64,000 nt of DNA from assembly GCA_032622095.1 (NCBI GenBank), contig CP136068.1, forward strand, positions 122,951,989 through 123,015,988, read 5' to 3'. Shown here piece after piece: positions 61,417 through 64,000 of this stretch; position 1 is the stretch's first letter, and each line of letters starts with the position of its first letter. This DNA comes from Siphonodentalium dalli (Eukaryota > Mollusca > Scaphopoda > Gadilida > Siphonodentaliidae). The notes beneath the pieces are model-generated. The model had not been told where the DNA came from. It searched no databases and worked only from the letters and a program-made list of their open reading frames with translations. Both the position numbers and the translations under genes were made by a program.

Positions 61417-61806
61417 TTAACCCTTTACCCAACAGAAGGGCCCTGTGCCAATGCATTCTCTTATATATGCGAGTCGACCATAGGTCGCCTCGCATATATA
61501 AGAGAATGCATTGGCTTAACACATTAAAAATTATAAAATTGTTAAAGAATGTAAGGAAAAATGGTAAAAAGTGTTAAAAAAAGATTTTTTTTAGGCCAAT
61601 GCATTCTCTTATATATGCGAGGCGACCTATGGTCGACTCGCATATATAAGAGAATGCATTGGCACAGGGCATAACTATAACCATCACAATGTGGTCAATG
61701 AGCCGGTTCTAATGATATCCATATTTGTATGGTTCTATTCAGACAGACCGAAGATATTTTAGGCTGTTGAAGCTTTATTTGGCCGGTTTGTTGGGTAAAG
61801 GGTTAA
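61417..61806. mobile_element. P-family MITE (TTAA) with paired hairpins
   Basis: TTAACCCTTTACCCAACAGA / TGTTGGGTAAAGGGTTAA; hairpins at 61443-61515 and 61597-61668. Confidence 0.93.
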
Positions 61807-61890
61807 AAGAAGGATTAGATGCACAGCTTTGGGATCGTAAGAAATAATTTGATGATTGAAAACCAGTCTGTGTTAGCATACACTCAGATT

Positions 61891-62132
61891 CAAGTCTGAG
61901 TTTAGTTTGCCTGTCATTTGCAGAATGAGGTTCCCAGAGGGTGAATTTAGTGATGCTATCCAGCAAAATGGCAGACGACACATTGCATATTCGAGGTCCC
62001 CTATGGGTGTACATCACAATATTCACCACTTGGGAACTTCAATCTGAGTCAATGTCTTCCATAGCAGATATGGCGATTCACCCTCTGGAGACCTCATTCT
62101 GCAAACGACAGGCACACTAAACTCAGGCTTGC
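61891..62132. mobile_element. R-family element, internally deleted
   Basis: Ends 'caagtctgagtttagtttgc' / 'gcacactaaactcaggcttg'; arms gcagaatgaggttcccagag and ctctggagacctcattctgc survive, the first palindrome's second arm is gone. Confidence 0.75.
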
Positions 62133-62394
62133 TCAGATCTGAAATAGTAGCGAAAAATTCCCATGAAAAGAATTAATATTCCCCTATATAAAATTTTGAA
62201 GCCAATTTTGACAAATATGATGATATTTTTATAACTATAGATTTATAATAAAATAATTACATCTCTATTTTCCGAAATGTTTTTACATTGGTAAATAATT
62301 GGTGATAATTACATTATGGCGGAAATAAACATTAAGTGTAGAATTATCACCACAACATTCAATACCACACAAGATATACACAGAACGACACGAG

Positions 62395-62736
62395 TGTGTT
62401 AATGGGTTTGCTGCACGAGTGTTAGCGTGGAAAGATAGAATGAGAGGCATAGCCTCGAGTTCTATCCTTCCACGATGGTACAAGTGCTGTGTCAAACCCA
62501 TTATCACACATGTTGTTCCATGTTTATTACACATCACCCATCCTAAATTCCGTGCATTAAAAAAAATACAGGCTTACGAGGTTTATTTAGGCACATACAG
62601 GGCTTGTTTCGTCAAGTATGATGTTGTTTTATTTTATAGTTCTGGTTTCATGGTTGAGGCAATAGTCATTTCACATCAACGAGATGCGTATGGAACGTAC
62701 ATTCCATACAGATTTGTAAATAAGGAACGACAATAA
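62395..62736 (+). pseudogene. Possible C-terminal fragment of a retrotransposon protein
   Basis: A frame of about 105 codons contains ILPRWYKCCVKPIITHVVPC, then HPKFRALKKIQAYEVYLGTY. The pattern 'L..WY.CCVKPII.....P.LLH......L.KIQ' loosely resembles the thumb/connection part of non-LTR reverse transcriptases (…VRPILEY…W…..L..IQ…). No YADD box or endonuclease is present. It could equally be a random frame. Confidence 0.3.
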
Positions 62737-62863
62737 CACTACCGGTACTTCCAGGAACAAGCATGTAATAAAGAGATAGACTATCTATAGATGCATCTTC
62801 AGGTTGGTACTGGGATGTAAATATAAGTAATAATCTCGAATCCTAACATAATTAATCTGCAGT

Positions 62864-63308
62864 TTAAAGGTACTCAATCTGATTCGACGGTCCCCATATC
62901 ATCAGATTCCAACAACAACAATTTGTTTTGAAATGCCGCTTCAGTTATCAGAATCGATTAATTGCCCAAAAATAATGCTAACCAGAGTCAACTATAGTAT
63001 AAAATTGCCCAAAATCTGTTATTTATCAACGTTTTGTTCAACGAAATTTTGCCAGTTGTCAAATATCTGACACAAAAAAGCCACTGGATTTTAGAGTTAT
63101 CGATCTTCATCCACTATCTGGTCAGATAAGTTCTTCTCGTCGGCAGTTTACTGGGCCACTTGAAATTAAAATAATAGATTTCAAACATCGATATCTGATC
63201 ACTCCTAGCTTTGATGGGTGGGTTCCTCGACTCAAATCAAATATTTTTTACCCCCGAAGCCAAGGAAATAGTAATATGCGAGCGTTAATTCGGATTGAGT
63301 AACTTTAA
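62864..63308. mobile_element. K-family MITE
   Basis: TTAAAGGTACTCAATCTGAT and the inverse ATTCGGATTGAGTAACTTTAA. Interior is the reverse complement of the copy at 3189, with ctcctagctttgatgggtgg in place of the homologous stretch. Confidence 0.82.
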
Positions 63309-63563
63309 GGGCATCATACAATATTGATGTCATTCAATACATTGCCTTTAAACTGTAATTGCATTGGGAAACGGAGATTATTCCTTTAAAAATAATTTGT
63401 TTTTCATCATGTAAACCTATCGTCTCAAAAGTATAAAGGCTCAACGTGTCTCAATGATTAATTTTGACCTTTGTTCTAATAGTCCTAAGTTGTGTAGTGT
63501 TTTATTAGTTTGACTTCGTAGTTTTTAAAACATAAACTCATGAAAATGTTCAACTACTTTATT

Positions 63564-63963
63564 TTAACCCTTTACCCAACAAACCGGCCAAAACCGGCCA
63601 AATAAAGCTGCAACAGCCTAAAATATCTTGGGTCTGTCTCAATAAAACCATACAAATATGGATATCATTGGAACCGGCTCCTTGACCACATTGTGATAGT
63701 TACAGTTATGCCCTGTGCCAATGCATTCTCTTATATATGCGAGTCGACCATAGGTCGCCTCGCATATATAAGAGAATGCATTGGCCTAAAAAAAATCTGT
63801 TTTTAACACTTTTTACCATTTTTTCTTACATTCTTTAACAATTTTATAATTTATAATGTGTTAAGCCAATGCATTCTCTTATATATGCGAGGCGACCTAT
63901 GGTCGACTCGCATATATAAGAGAATGCATTGGCACAGGGCCCTTCTGTTGGGTAAAGGGTTAA
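63564..63963. mobile_element. P-family MITE (TTAA), reverse orientation
   Basis: TTAACCCTTTACCCAACAAA / TGTTGGGTAAAGGGTTAA; hairpins at 63714-63785 and 63866-63937. Very close to the copy at 51239. Confidence 0.93.
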
Positions 63964-64000
63964 GCAGCTGTCATTAAATATTTTTTGCAGAGGTGGATAT

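Overview
The window is nuclear DNA from an animal: AT-rich, intron-rich, with GT-AG introns of kilobases, and unusually dense in short foldback DNA transposons. The style of the dispersed repeats (units reading like 'ctaagttgaaaaagggccataactc', tRNA-derived SINEs, TTAA- and TA-flanked MITEs) suggests a lophotrochozoan, most likely a mollusc. That assignment is inference; the sequence carries no direct taxonomic marker. There is no prokaryotic operon, CRISPR array or rRNA.

Two conserved genes are recognisable, both lacking their 5' exons in what I could resolve. (1) 563-19755, minus strand: the last six coding exons of VPS26C (DSCR3), the arrestin-fold cargo subunit of Retriever (182 residues, about the C-terminal 60% of the protein). 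(2) 35806-54932, plus strand: the last nine coding exons of an SLC17-family (sialin/VGLUT-like) major facilitator transporter (382 residues, from about TM2 to the stop). The genes face away from each other (heads toward 20-35 kb), so the missing first exons should lie between them, in the assembly gap at 21696-21795, or be too divergent for me to see. They have no obvious functional link beyond a general connection to endolysosomal or vesicular membranes.

The most striking structure is 11957-14275: 52 tandem copies of a 45-bp unit that is a duplicate of the 3' end of a VPS26C exon plus its splice donor (27 bp exon encoding KVTDPLTGE, then 18 bp of intron beginning GTGAGT). The intron therefore begins with dozens of identical 5' splice sites, in frame with the exon.

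The rest is mostly transposable elements, named here by letter. TTAA-flanked: P (ends CCCTTTACCCAACA), S (CCCTTCCATGACTGGAGC), E (CCCTTTNAGTGCC), M (CTTTCTATACTAAATG), K (AAAGGTACTCAATC). TA-flanked: D (TGTGACCCGCCATATCAAA), N (CAGTAATGCNCTAA, near-perfect palindromes), plus one pogo-like element. Others: R (AATGAGGTCCCCAGAGGGTG), Q (AGACCAAGTCTTC), G, L and T dispersed repeats, two hAT-type elements with 8-bp target duplications, and a 1.9-kb element with a decayed minus-strand cysteine-rich coding region. Families P, S, E and D differ in their terminal repeats and target sites yet share the same internal hairpin (arm TGCCAATGCATTCTCTTATA, then a TGCGAG step), which occurs roughly 35-40 times in the window.

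Region by region: 0-20 kb, VPS26C exons separated by introns full of M, R, K, E and L repeats and three tandem arrays; 20-35.8 kb, intergenic or 5'-intron territory with nested MITEs, a 100-N gap and the 1.9-kb element; 35.8-54.9 kb, SLC17 exons with N, S, P, D, R insertions, the pogo-like element and both hAT elements in the introns; 55-64 kb, downstream intergenic DNA with a run of S copies, an inverted repeat with a 15-bp direct duplication, and P and K copies.
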